Source: Coenobita brevimanus (taxonomy: Eukaryota > Arthropoda > Malacostraca > Decapoda > Coenobitidae). Taken from it: a DNA stretch of 64,000 nt. A program made the position numbers and the translations under genes. Below, one piece after another: positions 45,331 to 56,640 of the stretch. The stretch spans positions 23,801,827-23,865,826 of the forward strand of contig CM064657.1 of NCBI GenBank assembly GCA_032717465.1, given 5' to 3'. The stretch's first letter is position 1. Each line of letters begins with the position of its first letter. The notes beneath the pieces were generated by a model. It was not told where the DNA came from. It saw nothing but the letters and a program-made list of their open reading frames with translations, and ran no database searches.

Positions 45331-45716
45331 TAAGTGAAGGAAAGAAGGTGCCAACATGCATTTATCATCTGTCTTTATGGTAACTTTTAAGAAGCCTTTA
45401 GTTGAAGATCAATTATACAGTTAATATAATGAAGCTAAAAGATGTGACTTCAAGATCGATTCACTAAAAGCTCATATCTCTTCAATTTAGATACTCGTTA
45501 CAGTGTATTAAAGGAGCAATAGATTTAAGGGTCACTGTTTTAAGGATCTAACAACTTCAGAACCTAATTATACACATGGTAACTTAAAATTCTAGTAACT
45601 TCAAGCCCTAATATCTTGAAGTCCTAATGACATTCAAATAAAAATAATGGCAAACTTGTAGCTTGAGGGTCTGTTAAGGCAGGGCCGCCTATCACTTGAT
45701 GCTTATATGCTCGTTG

Positions 45717-45718
<2 letters not shown>
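45331..45718. other. No gene recognised
   Basis: AT-rich DNA with irregular CTAAT/ACTTCAA words. No coding sequence recognised. Confidence 0.5.

Positions 45719-45799
<81 letters not shown>
45719..45799. repeat. (TC)n then (AC)n compound microsatellite
   Basis: (TC)n at 45719-45768 runs directly into (AC)n at 45768-45799. Confidence 0.97.
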
Positions 45800-45800
<1 letters not shown>

Positions 45801-46075
45801 CAGCTCTGATTGGATCCCCTAGGCCTAGGTCTGGCCCTCTCCCCAAGTAGCCCTTAATATAGGGGTAAATAAGGGCCGGGTTTTATGACAGCGCCAGTGT
45901 ATTAGGGGTGATATAAAGTACATGATTAACGGACGCTTTTTGCCGGGGTGGGAGGGTTTATGGGGTGTGGGTGGGGGTGGGAGGTGGGAAGGCGGTGGGA
46001 GTGCGTGGGTGGGATTGGAGGGGAGGTATTGCCAGGTAGGATTTATCGTTGTCCGAGTTTAAGCACATCATTACG
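45800..46075. other. No gene; G-rich patch
   Basis: A GGGTGGGAGG-rich patch lies at about 45945-46025. No product recognised. Confidence 0.5.
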
Positions 46076-46262
46076 GTGGTGTCTGTTTTATTCTTGCTGT
46101 CTCGAGACAGTCGCCTCTGCTTAGGAAATACATTGTGTATTGAAGACCTTTATATAGTCCATATCTAACCACTTGCTGTATAGAAAGTCTTTTTTAAGCT
46201 AATGGAAATTGCTTAGAGGTGATAAGAATTAACGAAAGACGTCAAAACACTGAAAGGGCGAC
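46076..46262. repeat. Fam-D inverted pair
   Basis: The sense half (TTATTCTTGCTGTCTCGAGA, CTGCTTAGGAAATAC, TGTATTGAAGACC) is followed after about 10 bases by an antisense half. That half has ATATCTAACCACTTGCTG, TAGAAAGTCTTTTTTAAGC, ATAAGAATTAACGAAAGACG and TCAAAACACTGAAAGGGC. The two halves are roughly complementary. Confidence 0.7.
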
Positions 46263-46331
46263 AGTTTTGTGTCATATCTTACTCGATTTCAGTTTTTTAT
46301 TAGGAACGGCCCTTGTATATCTCTTCTCTTG

Positions 46332-46335
<4 letters not shown>

Positions 46336-46420
<85 letters not shown>

Positions 46421-46421
46421 A

Positions 46422-46515
<94 letters not shown>
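46336..46515. repeat. (CA)n-(TA)n-(GA)n compound microsatellite
   Basis: (CA)n 46336-46365, (TA)n 46366-46496 with one AGTACAG interruption, (GA)n 46497-46515. Confidence 0.98.
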
Positions 46516-46559
46516 TGCAAGCTAATGCTTTGGTCATTTTTCCTTTTTTTTCCTTTTTT

Positions 46560-47350
46560 TATTTACTGAGTTGTATGTCATGGTATATTATATGTATCTT
46601 TTAGCTTAATTACCTGTTTTGATTTATTTCAGCCTTTTGTGCAGTTTCCTGTCTTGGTCTGTTTTATTCATTTTATTGTTATGTGTCTTTACTCCATTGT
46701 TCTCTGTTGTAGTTACGTGTTATGGATCATTTAATTTTTTTGTTTACAAACTTACGCATCTTGATGTATTCATATTTTGTTTAGGCTACCTTTAATGTAT
46801 GTTTTTCTTTCTTTTGCTGAAATGTGTATCTGGGTTTGGTTTCGCTTTTTTCAGAGTTACGAATTTTGGGTTACGTAAGCTTTATTTTTACCTGAGTTCC
46901 GTGTCTTGGCGAACTTAACTCATAAATTTCAGCCGACTACTTTATACTTTTCTGTATCTCACCCCACACTCTTCTAGCAAATACCAAACGATGTTACTCG
47001 TCACTGTTAAGCCCCGAGGTTGATTGGATTACGGCAACTTTTAGACTGAGTTAGGTGTCGATTTATATAAGGTTTCTTTTTGCTGAGTTAGGTGTCAAGA
47101 CTTATATAAAGTTAATTTTCGTTGAGCTGCGGGTCGTGGTTTATATCAGATTTATTTTGGCTGTTTGTTTCTTGTTTGCTCCAGTTTTCATTGAATTTAT
47201 AATTGAATTCATATGCTTTTCTTCTCCCTAATGGCCTGGTACTTGGTCTTCAGTACGTTTTGATTTTCTCTTCATTGACTCTGGCCTTAAGGGTTTGTAG
47301 AAGTTTAGATTTTACCCAAGTTTCGTGTCTTACCACAATTATCTTTTCTC
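46560..47350. repeat. Degenerate ~39-bp minisatellite (GAGTTACGTGTC)
   Basis: Units of GAGTTACGTGTCTTGG plus TTTATATAAGGTTTATTTTTGCT recur. The clearest run is at 47048, 47085 and 47124 (spacings 37 and 39). More decayed units lie near 46568, 46713, 46855, 46894 and 47316. The T/A-rich spacer is not coding. Confidence 0.75.
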
Positions 47351-48041
47351 GCCCATAGTTTCATTTAGATTTTCTTCTGTGTACGTTTTGAAATTAATTT
47401 GCTCGTGGTTTCCATTTTACCGCAGCTTTCTTCGTATGCCACTTTTTTTTTTTTTTGACCCCTTAAATACTGTGATTTCTCATAGTATGTGAGATTTTCT
47501 AACGGTAACAAGAGCAAAGCGAATAAGATATAGTCACAAAGGAAGGATTAATGGAGAGTGCGTGTAACCTCTTCTTTGTGAGTGTACATCTTCGCTCCTA
47601 AGTAAACAGACGTCGACTTGCAGGACGACTTAAAAAATAAAGCAAGAAAAAAATAAGAGGAGAGAAAAAAGAAAAGGTCATATTACTGAAAGAAGAAACT
47701 GAATCAGGCAGCGACGAACACATGAAGTAAAAGAAGACATGGTACTGAAGGGATAAGGTGTGTCTAGTACTACCACTCGGAAAGACGTCATCGTACTTAA
47801 TGGGTCAAATTGATGTCTTTTAGGCCAATTACAAGGCTATTATGGTAATTAATGATTGCCGTAACGACCCTCAGTGAACAGGGAGGAGGAGGAGATTGGT
47901 ATTTACTGGCGGAGAGAAAATGGTCAGTGTTTACCCTTCCATTGCCATCATATTTCCCCCCCCCCTTTTTTTTTTTTTTTTTTTAAGGGAGATGTGACAT
48001 ACTGAGGAGGTTAGTCTCTCTATTATCCCCCGTCAGTATGA
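47351..48041. other. No gene; homopolymer pair
   Basis: A C-run joined to a T-run lies at 47957-47983, plus a T-run at 47443-47455. No product recognised. Confidence 0.5.

Positions 48042-48080
<39 letters not shown>
48042..48080. repeat. (CT)n microsatellite
   Basis: About 19 CT dinucleotides. Confidence 0.97.
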
Positions 48081-48339
48081 AATGTAGCGATGCCTGAACG
48101 TAACTTAAAGGCAAAACACCCAAGCCTTCACACCGACACGCAATCGCCTATTTACACTCCAGGGGCGGGATTCTTAAAGGTATTTACAATGGATTTACAC
48201 TGGCGTAACTCAGACGTGGTGTTGAAGGAAGGAGAAAGAGAGCCGAATATTTCCATGTTTCTCGTTTCTGTAAAAAAAAAAAAGATAAAAATGGAAGAGA
48301 GGAACTTAGCTACGAGTGGAAAATTATTGTGACCTTATG

Positions 48340-48520
48340 TTTGTTTATTATCTATCAACCAACTACCTGTCTATCTGCCTACCAACCTATCTGTCTGTCA
48401 GCCTACCTGCCTACTGTATCTGTCTATCTTGCTCTCTGTTATCTTATTTGTCTGTCTTCCTATCAGTCTTTATATCAGTCTCTCTGGTAGTCTCTCTCTC
48501 TGTCTATTCACTTGTATCTT
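48340..48520. repeat. Degenerate (CTAT/CTGT)n tract
   Basis: CTATCTGTCTGCCTACC-type words over about 180 bases. It behaves as a decayed tetranucleotide repeat and opens a spurious hydrophobic frame. Confidence 0.7.
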
Positions 48521-48760
48521 AAGCAAAATAACGGGTAATTGATGGCAAGAATGTCGGTAAATCTTGTCCAGGTCTCTATTTTCAGTTCAAGGTAACGAAC
48601 TAACTGGGGCAAAGAAGACCCTGCCCAAAGGTCTCATGGCTGACACAAGACCAGAGGCAGGATATCTTGTTTGCGGTTCGTGCATGCCTACGAATACACC
48701 ACCGCCACAGTCTGAACGGAGGGTCTGGGCATTTAAAGACCGAGAAAGTGGTGAGTGTTA

Positions 48761-48763
<3 letters not shown>

Positions 48764-48846
<83 letters not shown>
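48764..48846. repeat. (GT)n microsatellite
   Basis: About 41 perfect GT dinucleotides. Confidence 0.98.
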
Positions 48847-48847
<1 letters not shown>

Positions 48848-48889
48848 AGGGTAGCGTGGGAGAGAGCCGCCGCTGCCCTCTTTACCATG

Positions 48890-49540
48890 CCGGAAATGTT
48901 ACCTTATTATCGGGCCAAGTTGTCTGTGTTTACTCCCCTTCCCCTACCCTTCCCCCAACCTCCGACCCCTAGATCCCTTTTCTGTCTCTTCCTCTCTCGA
49001 ATAATATCTGTCTCCCACCTATTTGCCTCCCTTTTCTTTTCCCTATCTTCGTAGTCTCTCTCCTGTCATCTCCCCTACCTAGATGCCTCACACCCCTTCC
49101 CCGCATCTCCAATTTCTCATTTCTCTGTGTGCTTCCGCCTACCACTCCAGAGTCTTCCATTCTCTTCCTTTCCCTGTGATTTCCCACTTTTTCTTTCCCT
49201 TGCCTTTCCTGTGTGCCTCCCATACACCCTCCATCTCCTTAACATCCGTCTCTCTCGTCACTTACCGGTACGTGTCGCCATACTGCTCCCACTGAAAAGT
49301 CCACCCCTTCAGTTGCCCTTTCTCTGAGTCTTCCTCTCCTCAACAATCGTAACCTTTCCAATCCTATGTCCTCATTTCTCCCATTCACTCTTCATCCATC
49401 CCCCCCTCCCTTACCCACACACACGCGTCCCCCTCAAACCAAACCCCTCTTCAGTTACCTTCTCTACTACTCCCTTAGTTACCGCCCCACCCCCATTCCC
49501 TCTTGGTTACCTTCCCCTCCACCGCCTCGCTACAAATGAT
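48890..49540. repeat. Pyrimidine-rich tract
   Basis: The plus strand is dominated by C and T, with CTTCCCC, CTCTCC and CATCTCC words and no fixed unit. No gene recognised. Confidence 0.65.
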
Positions 49541-50115
49541 GATGGAAGACTAGCTTTCGTGATCACCCGGCGCCGTGATTACACTCCTCATGGGCTCCTT
49601 GGGCGTCACCTTGTTCCTGTGTGGATTATTGGAATGGCCCCCACCGACAATTACTGAAAACTCAATTATATTCTCTTGTGAGGGCATAGCTAGCGTCAGT
49701 TCTGTAATCTTTTGAAGATATTCGAACTTCTGATACCACTTTTCATGGTATCACGCGGCATTGTGGCCTCGTGTTCCGGACAGGTTTGGGAAGCACAGAT
49801 GTGCTGAATAATCTCATCCGGTATCCACGTCGAAGTCTATTACGCTGCCATTCATTCTGGCGGTCTTGACCACAACCAGCGGCCTGGCATTTCACTTTTT
49901 ACTGTCCGTCAGCCTTTCATCACTTGTAGCCACCACTACCACCCAACCTTCCCCGCCGCTTTCTCACTCCTAGTCTTGGACACTGTCTGTAGAATCTTTG
50001 CACGTCTAGAATATTGAAATATTTTATTCATTTTATCAAGATCTCAATTGGCTCGAACAATTTCAGGGCAGTGTTAAAGAGCTGTGGTCCCATTAGTCCT
50101 TCATCCCGCGGACGT
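49541..50115. other. No gene recognised
   Basis: Unique-looking DNA. No coding sequence or RNA gene recognised. Confidence 0.5.
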
Positions 50116-50305
50116 CTTTTTCGTGTTGTTCTTGCTAACGTCATGCTGTTTTCATTAGCTTAGGAGATACCCTCTCGTGGAAGGGGTTAAAACTACAGCT
50201 GAATTGGCTAGTTCATATAAGCACGCCAGAGCTTGATAAAATCGTCCGGAGGTAGTAAGAATAACTTTCAGAATGCATCTTACTGAAGAAGTTACCCTAC
50301 GCATG
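50116..50305. repeat. Fam-D inverted pair, near consensus
   Basis: The sense half has GTTGTTCTTGCTAACGTCAT, GCTGTTTTCATTAGCTTAGG and CTCTCGTGGAAGGGGTTAAA. After a short link, the antisense half has GCTTGATAAAATCGTCCGGA, GGTAGTAAGAATAACTTTC and CATCTTACTGAAGAAGTTAC. A mixture of CGTCCGGAGG and TAGTAAGAA marks the core. Confidence 0.75.
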
Positions 50306-50609
50306 TGGGTGGCCAAACAAGTCATTCTAACCCACGTAACTATTACTGATAAGTGTAGCAATATCTCGTTAGATTTCGACACAGTTTACACAGTGTAATT
50401 TGCAAAGTAGCTATTGACCTCGACTTTACCACCTAACAGCCACTCGTCGGCCAAAGAACTCTAGAAGGTTTTACCTTGTCAATACTTTTCCTCCACCCTT
50501 CCCTACACACCAGCTTCTGGTAAGAACAACATTAGCACATTCACTATTATAACCTCACCTTCTAAATTTTCTCCTTCACGCACTGCATTGCTGCCAATTC
50601 GTCCGTACT
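50306..50609. other. No gene recognised
   Basis: Unique-looking DNA leading into the 48-bp minisatellite. No coding sequence recognised. Confidence 0.5.
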
Positions 50610-51045
50610 CCCCGACGCCCATTATTAACACTGTCTTGCTACTGCCATTTAGTAATATCCCCCAATACGCCAAATTGCTGACTGTCATCACTGCCACCTT
50701 TTGAGTACCCCCCCCCACTCCCTCACCCCCACACATACATCACGCTACTAACACTCCCTTGCCACTGCTATCTTGTAAATACCTCTTCATTCAAAGCCTA
50801 ACTAATACATTGCTACTGCTGCCTTGTAAGTAACCTTCTATACAAAGCCTAAGTAACACTGCTACTTCCACCTTCAAGTACCACCATACAAAGCCTCGCA
50901 CATTGCTGTTGTTACCTTGCCAATACGTCATCAGAGTCCAACACAGTGCTATTGCTGCCTCCTAAGCACTCCCTCACACAAAGCCTAACGAACCTCTTGC
51001 TGCTGCTTCCTTTTAAGTACTCCCTTCCACCCCACACACAAAGAA
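50610..51045. repeat. Degenerate ~48-bp minisatellite (CAAAGCCTAAC)
   Basis: Units CAAAGCCTAACTAACACATT plus GCTACTGCTGCCTTGTAAGT and ACCTCCTTATA are anchored at about 50795, 50843, 50889, 50935, 50979 and 51038. More decayed units lie upstream to 50610. Confidence 0.78.
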
Positions 51046-51289
51046 GCATACATCCTACGAACACTTCCTTGATGCTGGTCATCCATCCATCCATCATCCA
51101 ATCCTATGTCGCCTCATGAAGAGCGTTGGGACCCGGGGCTAGGCAAGTTGGTCCTGACATTTTAGATGAGTGACCAGCCTCACGCATCCCTGAGTGGCAT
51201 TACCTGAGCAATAAACCTCAACCGCCCCATGGATATAAACCAGCACAGGCTCAGTCCGATTGGAGCACCTTAATTACCCACTAAAAAAC
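51046..51289. other. No gene; probable extension of repeat R2
   Basis: It contains a (CATC)n run at 51079-51098 and then a segment continuing directly into repeat R2. It may be part of R2 not preserved in the copy at 19644. Confidence 0.45.
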
Positions 51290-51545
51290 CAGGCGCCATA
51301 ATTTGAATATATGGTTACCACCCAGCGCAGTAAATGGTTTCTTGGTGTACAGGAAACCAACAAGCTCCGTGGTGAGTCACCTATAGTCAGAAGGAAGAGA
51401 AAAGAAAGACAGAAGAGGGAGTTTAAAGTCACCAGTAAGCAGAAGAAAGAGGAAAGAATGAAAGACAGAAGAGGAAAGAAAAACGAGAGGAAAGGGCAGA
51501 CATCCAAAGCAACACTACATCGAGCGAGTGGATGGTGAGCGTCCC
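51290..51545 (-). repeat. Dispersed repeat 'R2', copy 2
   Basis: The reverse complement matches 19644-19882: GATGG/CCATCCACTC, a long A/G body (pyrimidine on the minus strand), GGTGAGTCACC, then AGGAAACC and GTAAATGGTTTCTTG, and GGTTACCACCCAGCGC. The hairpin seen in copy 1 is weakened here by substitutions. Confidence 0.8.
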
Positions 51546-51592
51546 CACCTACCACATATCTAGTAACTTCTAAATATTTCCCTCTCCTCCTC

Positions 51593-51703
<111 letters not shown>

Positions 51704-51823
51704 CACTGCCATCTCGTTAATGCTGCCTCATACACATTAGGCTCCTCCTTCTCCTCATTCCCCGCTCATCAGTACTGTCTCCTACCACGACTGAAGCGTT
51801 GATATTCTTGCTGCCAGATTAAA

Positions 51824-52062
51824 TACGAGCAGGTTAATTATACTGGATACGAGCAGCTTAATTGTACTGGAGACGAGCTGCTTAATTATACTGGCTACAT
51901 GCAGCTTAATTAGACTGTCGAGCAGCTTAGTTATACTGGATACGAGCAGCTTAATTAGACTGTAGGCCTATACGAACAGCTTAATTAGACTGGATACGAA
52001 CAGCTTAAGTAGACTGGATACGAACAGCTTATGTAGACTGGATACGAGCAGCTTAACTATAT
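51824..52062. repeat. 24-bp minisatellite (GATACGAGCAGC)
   Basis: About nine to ten units of GGATACGAGCAGCTTAATTA plus TACT (24 bases). One shortened unit (GACTGTCGAGCAG) and one lengthened unit (GTAGGCCTATACG) break the register. Confidence 0.93.
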
Positions 52063-52439
52063 TTGTGTAGTAAAGGTCTGACTGTGTTATGCAGCGGCGA
52101 GAAACGCTACATAGTCAGAGGATGGAAATAATCTCTAGTTATTTCATTGTGCTGATGGTGGTGAGCATTTTGTTTCAGCTCCTGTTGATTTTACCCGATA
52201 TTAAGAAACCCGAAGAAAGGTGTAACTCAGGTGTAACTAAGGGCCGTATTCTAAGCGACATAGGAACCTTCGTGACGCCTCTTTCTTAGCGATTTATTAT
52301 GCATATAAACCCTTATATTTCCTCGTATGCTCATGAAACGTTTTAATATTGTCGAAGTACGCATCAGTTAAAAACAAGAGAATGAAGTGTAATGTTCATA
52401 ATAACGCTGCGGCAGTGAACCTGTGTAATTAGCTTAAGT
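52063..52439. other. No gene recognised
   Basis: The 66-residue frame at 52089 has a hydrophobic stretch but no recognisable domain or context. Treated as chance. Confidence 0.5.
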
Positions 52440-53290
52440 GCGTAATTAGATTGGCAGGTGAGGCAGGTAGGAGGATAAGTAGGCAGTAATTTGTATGATT
52501 TATTTAGGTAGCCAGTTATGAAGGTAGGTACGGTGGTAGATGAATTTGTCGGTGGGTCGGCAAGATGGAAGGTACCGGTAAGTAGTTTGGCCGTTGTTAA
52601 TGTTGCTGAGTTGGTAGGTGACAAGGTAGGCAGGTAGCTATGTGTTAATGAAGATCCGAAGATGAAAGGGAAATGCAGTGAGCTAATGGTAGCTTGGAAG
52701 GGAAATAGGAAGGAGACAGGAAAGCTGATAGATAGGGCCATAGACTGACAGGTAGGAAGGCAGGGAGATTGGTCGATAGATAGAAGGTTGAAAGACAGAA
52801 ACATCCGGTGATAGGTAAGTAGAAAGGCCAGTAGATAGGTCCATAGGCAAGCAGGAAGGAAAATAGTGGTTCATAGACAGGTAGATAAGGAGGCATATAG
52901 GTAAGTCCTTAAGTAGGTAGGTAGGTAGGAGGGCAGATAACGTCCATTTGTAGGTAGACAACACGGCAGATAGGTCCAAAGTAGGGTAAATAGGTAAGTA
53001 GGAAGGCGGAGGTAGGAAAGTAGACAGTTAGGTTCATAGGTAGGTCGGTAAGTAGGAAGGCAGAGGTAGGAAAGTAGAGGGGTAGTTTCATAAGCAGGTA
53101 GTCATGAGAGAGGCACATGGACCCCAGATTGACTGAAAGCTAGATAGGCAGGTAGGAAACACGGATTGGTCCATAACTGTATAAATTGACAGTTAATAAG
53201 AAAATAATGGGGTGATGAAGGTGATTAGACTGGAGTAGAAAACTAGAAAGCAACCAGAGAAAAAGGTAGGTTAGTAGGTTTAGGCTGGTT
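52440..53290. repeat. Degenerate GGTAGGTAGGAAGGCAG repeat
   Basis: AGGTAGG, GGAAGGCAG, GTCCATAGG and GATAGG words recur throughout. A ~57-62-bp unit (TAGGTCCATAGG, GGTAAGTAGGAAGGC, GAGGTAGGAAAGTAG) is visible at about 52974-53095. The Y/L/P/S-rich minus-strand frames are artefacts. Confidence 0.8.
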
Positions 53291-54123
53291 AGTCTGCATT
53301 CAGTGATGGACAGATTGGGTGGAGAGAGCTAAATGTACGCACTGTACGTAAGGACTGTGTTATACGTAGATAGGTATGGAAGTGCACGTACATGGTGTGT
53401 AAATGCACTTGGGTATGTACGGAAATAAATAGGTTTGTAAAGAGGTAAGCTTATATGGGTAAGCTAAATGGAAAGTGGAGGGCACGTAGAGCAGTTCGAT
53501 AGGTAGAGACTGAAGAAGCTAGGGAAGAATGTAGAGCTGCAATGGAGGTGTGGGTGGGAGAGCGTGCAGTGTGTGGGTGAGAAAGGGTGCAGTGGGTGGC
53601 GAAGTCAAGAGAGCGTGAAATGGAGGGGTAGGTAGGAGAGGATGGTGTGGGTGAATAGGTGGCAGGAGTGTGTGAGGGAGGGAAAGGGTAAGGGAGGGTG
53701 GAATCGGTGAGGGGGGTGAGGGAGCAAGCAGAGTGAGCAGTAGAAAGGAGGGGTGGGAAGAAGTAGCCGATGCGGGGGAAGAGGGGAGAGGGAAGATTAA
53801 GAGAGAATAAGTGTTGAGGGTCACAGAGAGCGGACGGACAGTCACTTTCAGTAGATTAAAGAAATCCCGGAACTGAGATAAAGATCTTTGCTTCTTCAGA
53901 AATAGAGGAAAACAAAATTCGTGTTGGCTGAGGTTGCACTTGCACTAAGGTCTCGAATTTTGTTAATATTTTTACACTGTGACGTAACAGGTAATAGGAG
54001 TGTAAGACAGAAGATGTGTCTTTCCGCTGCGTGTGTCGACCACCTATTTCCAGATGATATTATTAATTTACAAAAAAGTATATATCTGTGGTTTCCGCAC
54101 AAACCGGTTAACTTTTCCAATTC
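53291..54123. other. No gene; G-rich low-complexity patch
   Basis: GTGGGTGGGAGAG-type words dominate 53540-53800. The remainder shows no recognisable gene. Confidence 0.55.
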
Positions 54124-55110
54124 TCATCGTGCCGCCTGACCCTCGCACCCCATCGCCCCTCCTCCTCTCCATCCTCTTCCCATCCCTCTGGCTTCCTTCC
54201 CTACCTCCCTTCCTTTCTCTGTCCTGCCGCCTCCCTCCTTTGCCCTATCCGTCCGCCTACCTTTGCCCTATCCCTTCTTCCTTTGTCCTGTCCCTTCTCC
54301 CTCCTTTCCCCTCTCCCTCCTCCCTCCTTTCCCCTCTCCCTCCTCCTTCCCTTCTCCCATCCCTCCTCCTTCCCTTCTCCCATCCCTCCTCCTTCCCTTC
54401 TCCCATCCCTCCTCCTTCCCTTCTCCCATCCCTCCTCCTTCCTTCATCCTCCCTCCTCCTTTCCCATATCCCTCCTTCCTTCATCCTGCCTCCTCCATCC
54501 TTTCCCCTATCCCTCCTCCATCCTTCATCCTGCCTCCTCCATCCTTTCCTATATTCCTCCTCCTTCCTTCATCCTGCCTCCTCCATCCTTTCCCCTATCC
54601 CTCCTCCTTCCTTCATACTGCCTCCTCCATCCTTTCCCCTATCCCTCCTCCTTCCTTCATACTGCCTCCTCTATCCTTTCCCCTATCCCTCCCCCTTCTT
54701 CTTCCGTCCCTCCTCCTTCCTCTCCTCCCTCCCCTCTTCCTCCTATCCTTCATTCCCTTTTCTTTCGTCTGTATCGTTCTCTCCTTCCTTTCCTTCATCT
54801 CCTCCTTCTTTGTCTCCCCCGTTTCCTCCTTCCTTTCTTCCATTCCCTCCATCGTCTCCCCGTCCCCCCTCCCCTCCTTTCCTCAATTCCCTCCTTCTTC
54901 ATCTCCCCGTTACCCCCCTTTCCTTTTCTCCATTCCCTCCTTCGTCTCCCCCGTTCCCTCCTTTCTTTCCCCTATTCCCTCCTACTTCTTTCCTCCTCCC
55001 CCTCCCCCATTCCTCCTCCTTCCTTTCTTCCCTCCATCCCTTCTCCTTCCCCCCTTTCTTCCCTCCTTCCTTCCCTCCCTCTTTCCTTCCCTCATTGTCT
55101 CCACGCACCC
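54124..55110. repeat. ~1-kb polypyrimidine tract with nested tandem arrays
   Basis: The plus strand is almost entirely C and T. Inside are a 23-base array (CATCCCTCCTCCTTCCCTTC plus TCC; CAT at 54358, 54381, 54404 and 54427) and a 44-base array. The 44-base array has TCATCCTGCCTCCTCC-type starts at 54481, 54525, 54569, 54613 and 54657. The 404-, 335- and 293-residue frames are S/P/F/L-rich readings of this repeat in three registers, not genes. Confidence 0.93.
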
Positions 55111-55200
55111 TTCACCCTGCCTGGACGGCCACCCCAACAACTGATATTCAAAGCAGTTCTGTCATTTTTTTCCTGGTCGTCTGGCAGAACGGTCTATTTC

Positions 55201-55280
55201 TGTCTCGTTTTCTTGCATTGCTCGTCGTTTTCTTGCATTGTTCGTAGTTTTGCTGCATTGCTCGTAGTTTTCTGTTGCTG
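55201..55280. repeat. 20-bp tandem repeat, four units
   Basis: Units like CTCGTCGTTTTCTTGCATTG repeat in exact 20-base register from 55201 to 55280. Confidence 0.9.
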
Positions 55281-55620
55281 TGTCAGGTGAAGGTCTGCCG
55301 GCGCTGGATCTTAGTTTATCTCCTTCATTGCCTGAATAGTAAGTGAAAGGATACAGGTATATGGCTCAATTCACTGGGTACTATATGGATATTTCGTGTA
55401 TTGTCACGCTTCCCCTTTCCTGCTTCTGAATCTTTCCCGCACATCTGCTACGGGGAAATGTGGTTATAATTGGCGATAATGATGATGGTGGTGACGATTT
55501 TGATGTTGGTGATGATGAGAGTCGTATGGAAATTATGGCAGGCTTTTCTACAAATCATAAATGCTGGATATGTGAGTGTGATGCCAAAGGAAAGAGTGAG
55601 GCTGCGAGGGTGTCGTTGAT
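55281..55620. other. No gene recognised
   Basis: A GATGATGGTGGTGACGATTT-type patch lies near 55478-55520. No product recognised. Confidence 0.5.
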
Positions 55621-56170
55621 GGTGGTGAGAGGGACGAGGCTGCAGAGGAATGCGTGCTTGTGGTGCGGGAGGAGGGGGTAGATGTGATAGGGGTGCGGTA
55701 GTGTGGTTGGGAGGGTGGTGCAGAGTGTGGAAGATGTGGGAGTGGTATGGTAGTGTGGTTGGGAAGTCAGTGCAGAGGAGAGTGTGGTGTGGTAGTGTGG
55801 TAGGGAGGGAGGTGCAGGAGAGGGCAAGACTTGATAAAGCGGTAGAATGGATGGTGAAGGAGAAAGGAAGGTGTGGTAGGAGTGTGATAGGGAATGTGAT
55901 GCATGAATAAGGAAGGTATGGTGGTGGCGACTGGTGAAAGGGGAAGGTGTTGACGTGGTGCAGAGTAAGTCAGTGATGGATGTTAAGAGGCGAGAGTTAG
56001 GGTAGGACAGAGAAAATTGAATTAGCAAATCGCGGATGGCAGGACACAGGAGACGATGAAGAGAAGAGTGAGACATAGGTTGGTGTGGGAGGCAGTGGTA
56101 ATGTGGTGTGAAAGACAAACGTGAGGCAGCACTGAGGTAGGGTGGGAGGCGGGGTAAGGCTTGTATACTG
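55621..56170. repeat. G-rich minisatellite (GTGGTAGTGTGGTTGGGAGG), block 1
   Basis: Degenerate GGTAGTGTGGTTGGGAGG, GTGCAGAG and GATGTGG words over about 550 bases. The 206-residue minus-strand frame over it is low-complexity S/P/L/H and is not a gene. Confidence 0.7.
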
Positions 56171-56439
56171 TGCAATGGTTTTTATTATTGTACGATAGTT
56201 TTTCCGTGTACGGAACAAGATGAAATTTGTGTATCGTACATACGTACGAGTCTTTGCTTAGCCTTGTCATTCTAGGGAAAGTGCAGGTCCTGTCGCACAG
56301 GAAGATGGAAGATTTATGCATGTTTGATTATGTACAGAAGGCTACTGCACACTTAGTGGGTAGTTAAGGTGGGGTGGGATGGGGAGGCTCCTTAATTGTC
56401 TCTTCAGTAATATCAACTTAGGTTAACCCTCTGTCCCTC

Positions 56440-56640
56440 GACGTATTTTTCCATTTATTTTTTCAGGCTCCAGACGATGTAATTTAGACCTGGAGAGACT
56501 ACGATTTGTTGGAATTAGATACAGAGGCCACTTACCCCATCATTAAAACTTGTTTCACAAAAGCTGGTTCAAATCGTACCGTATATAGGCAGGAAGAAGA
56601 AACCAAAAATGACATCAGCCGATAGAAGGGGTTGAAGTAT
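56440..56640. repeat. Fam-D inverted pair
   Basis: The sense half has TTTTTTCAGGCTCCAGACGA, TGTAATTTAGACCTGGAGAG and GTTGGAATTAGATACAG. The antisense half has CAAATCGTACCGTATATAGG, CAGGAAGAAGAAACC, AAAAATGACATCAGC and GATAGAAGGGGTTGAAG. Confidence 0.65.

Noticed and set aside
54033..55290. 404-, 335- and 293-residue plus-strand ORFs rich in S, P, F and L
   Set aside because: They are three registers of the same polypyrimidine tandem repeat. No domain, no conserved start context, and the same composition in every frame.
55555..56175. 206-residue minus-strand ORF
   Set aside because: Low-complexity S/P/L/H sequence opposite a G-rich minisatellite; no domain.
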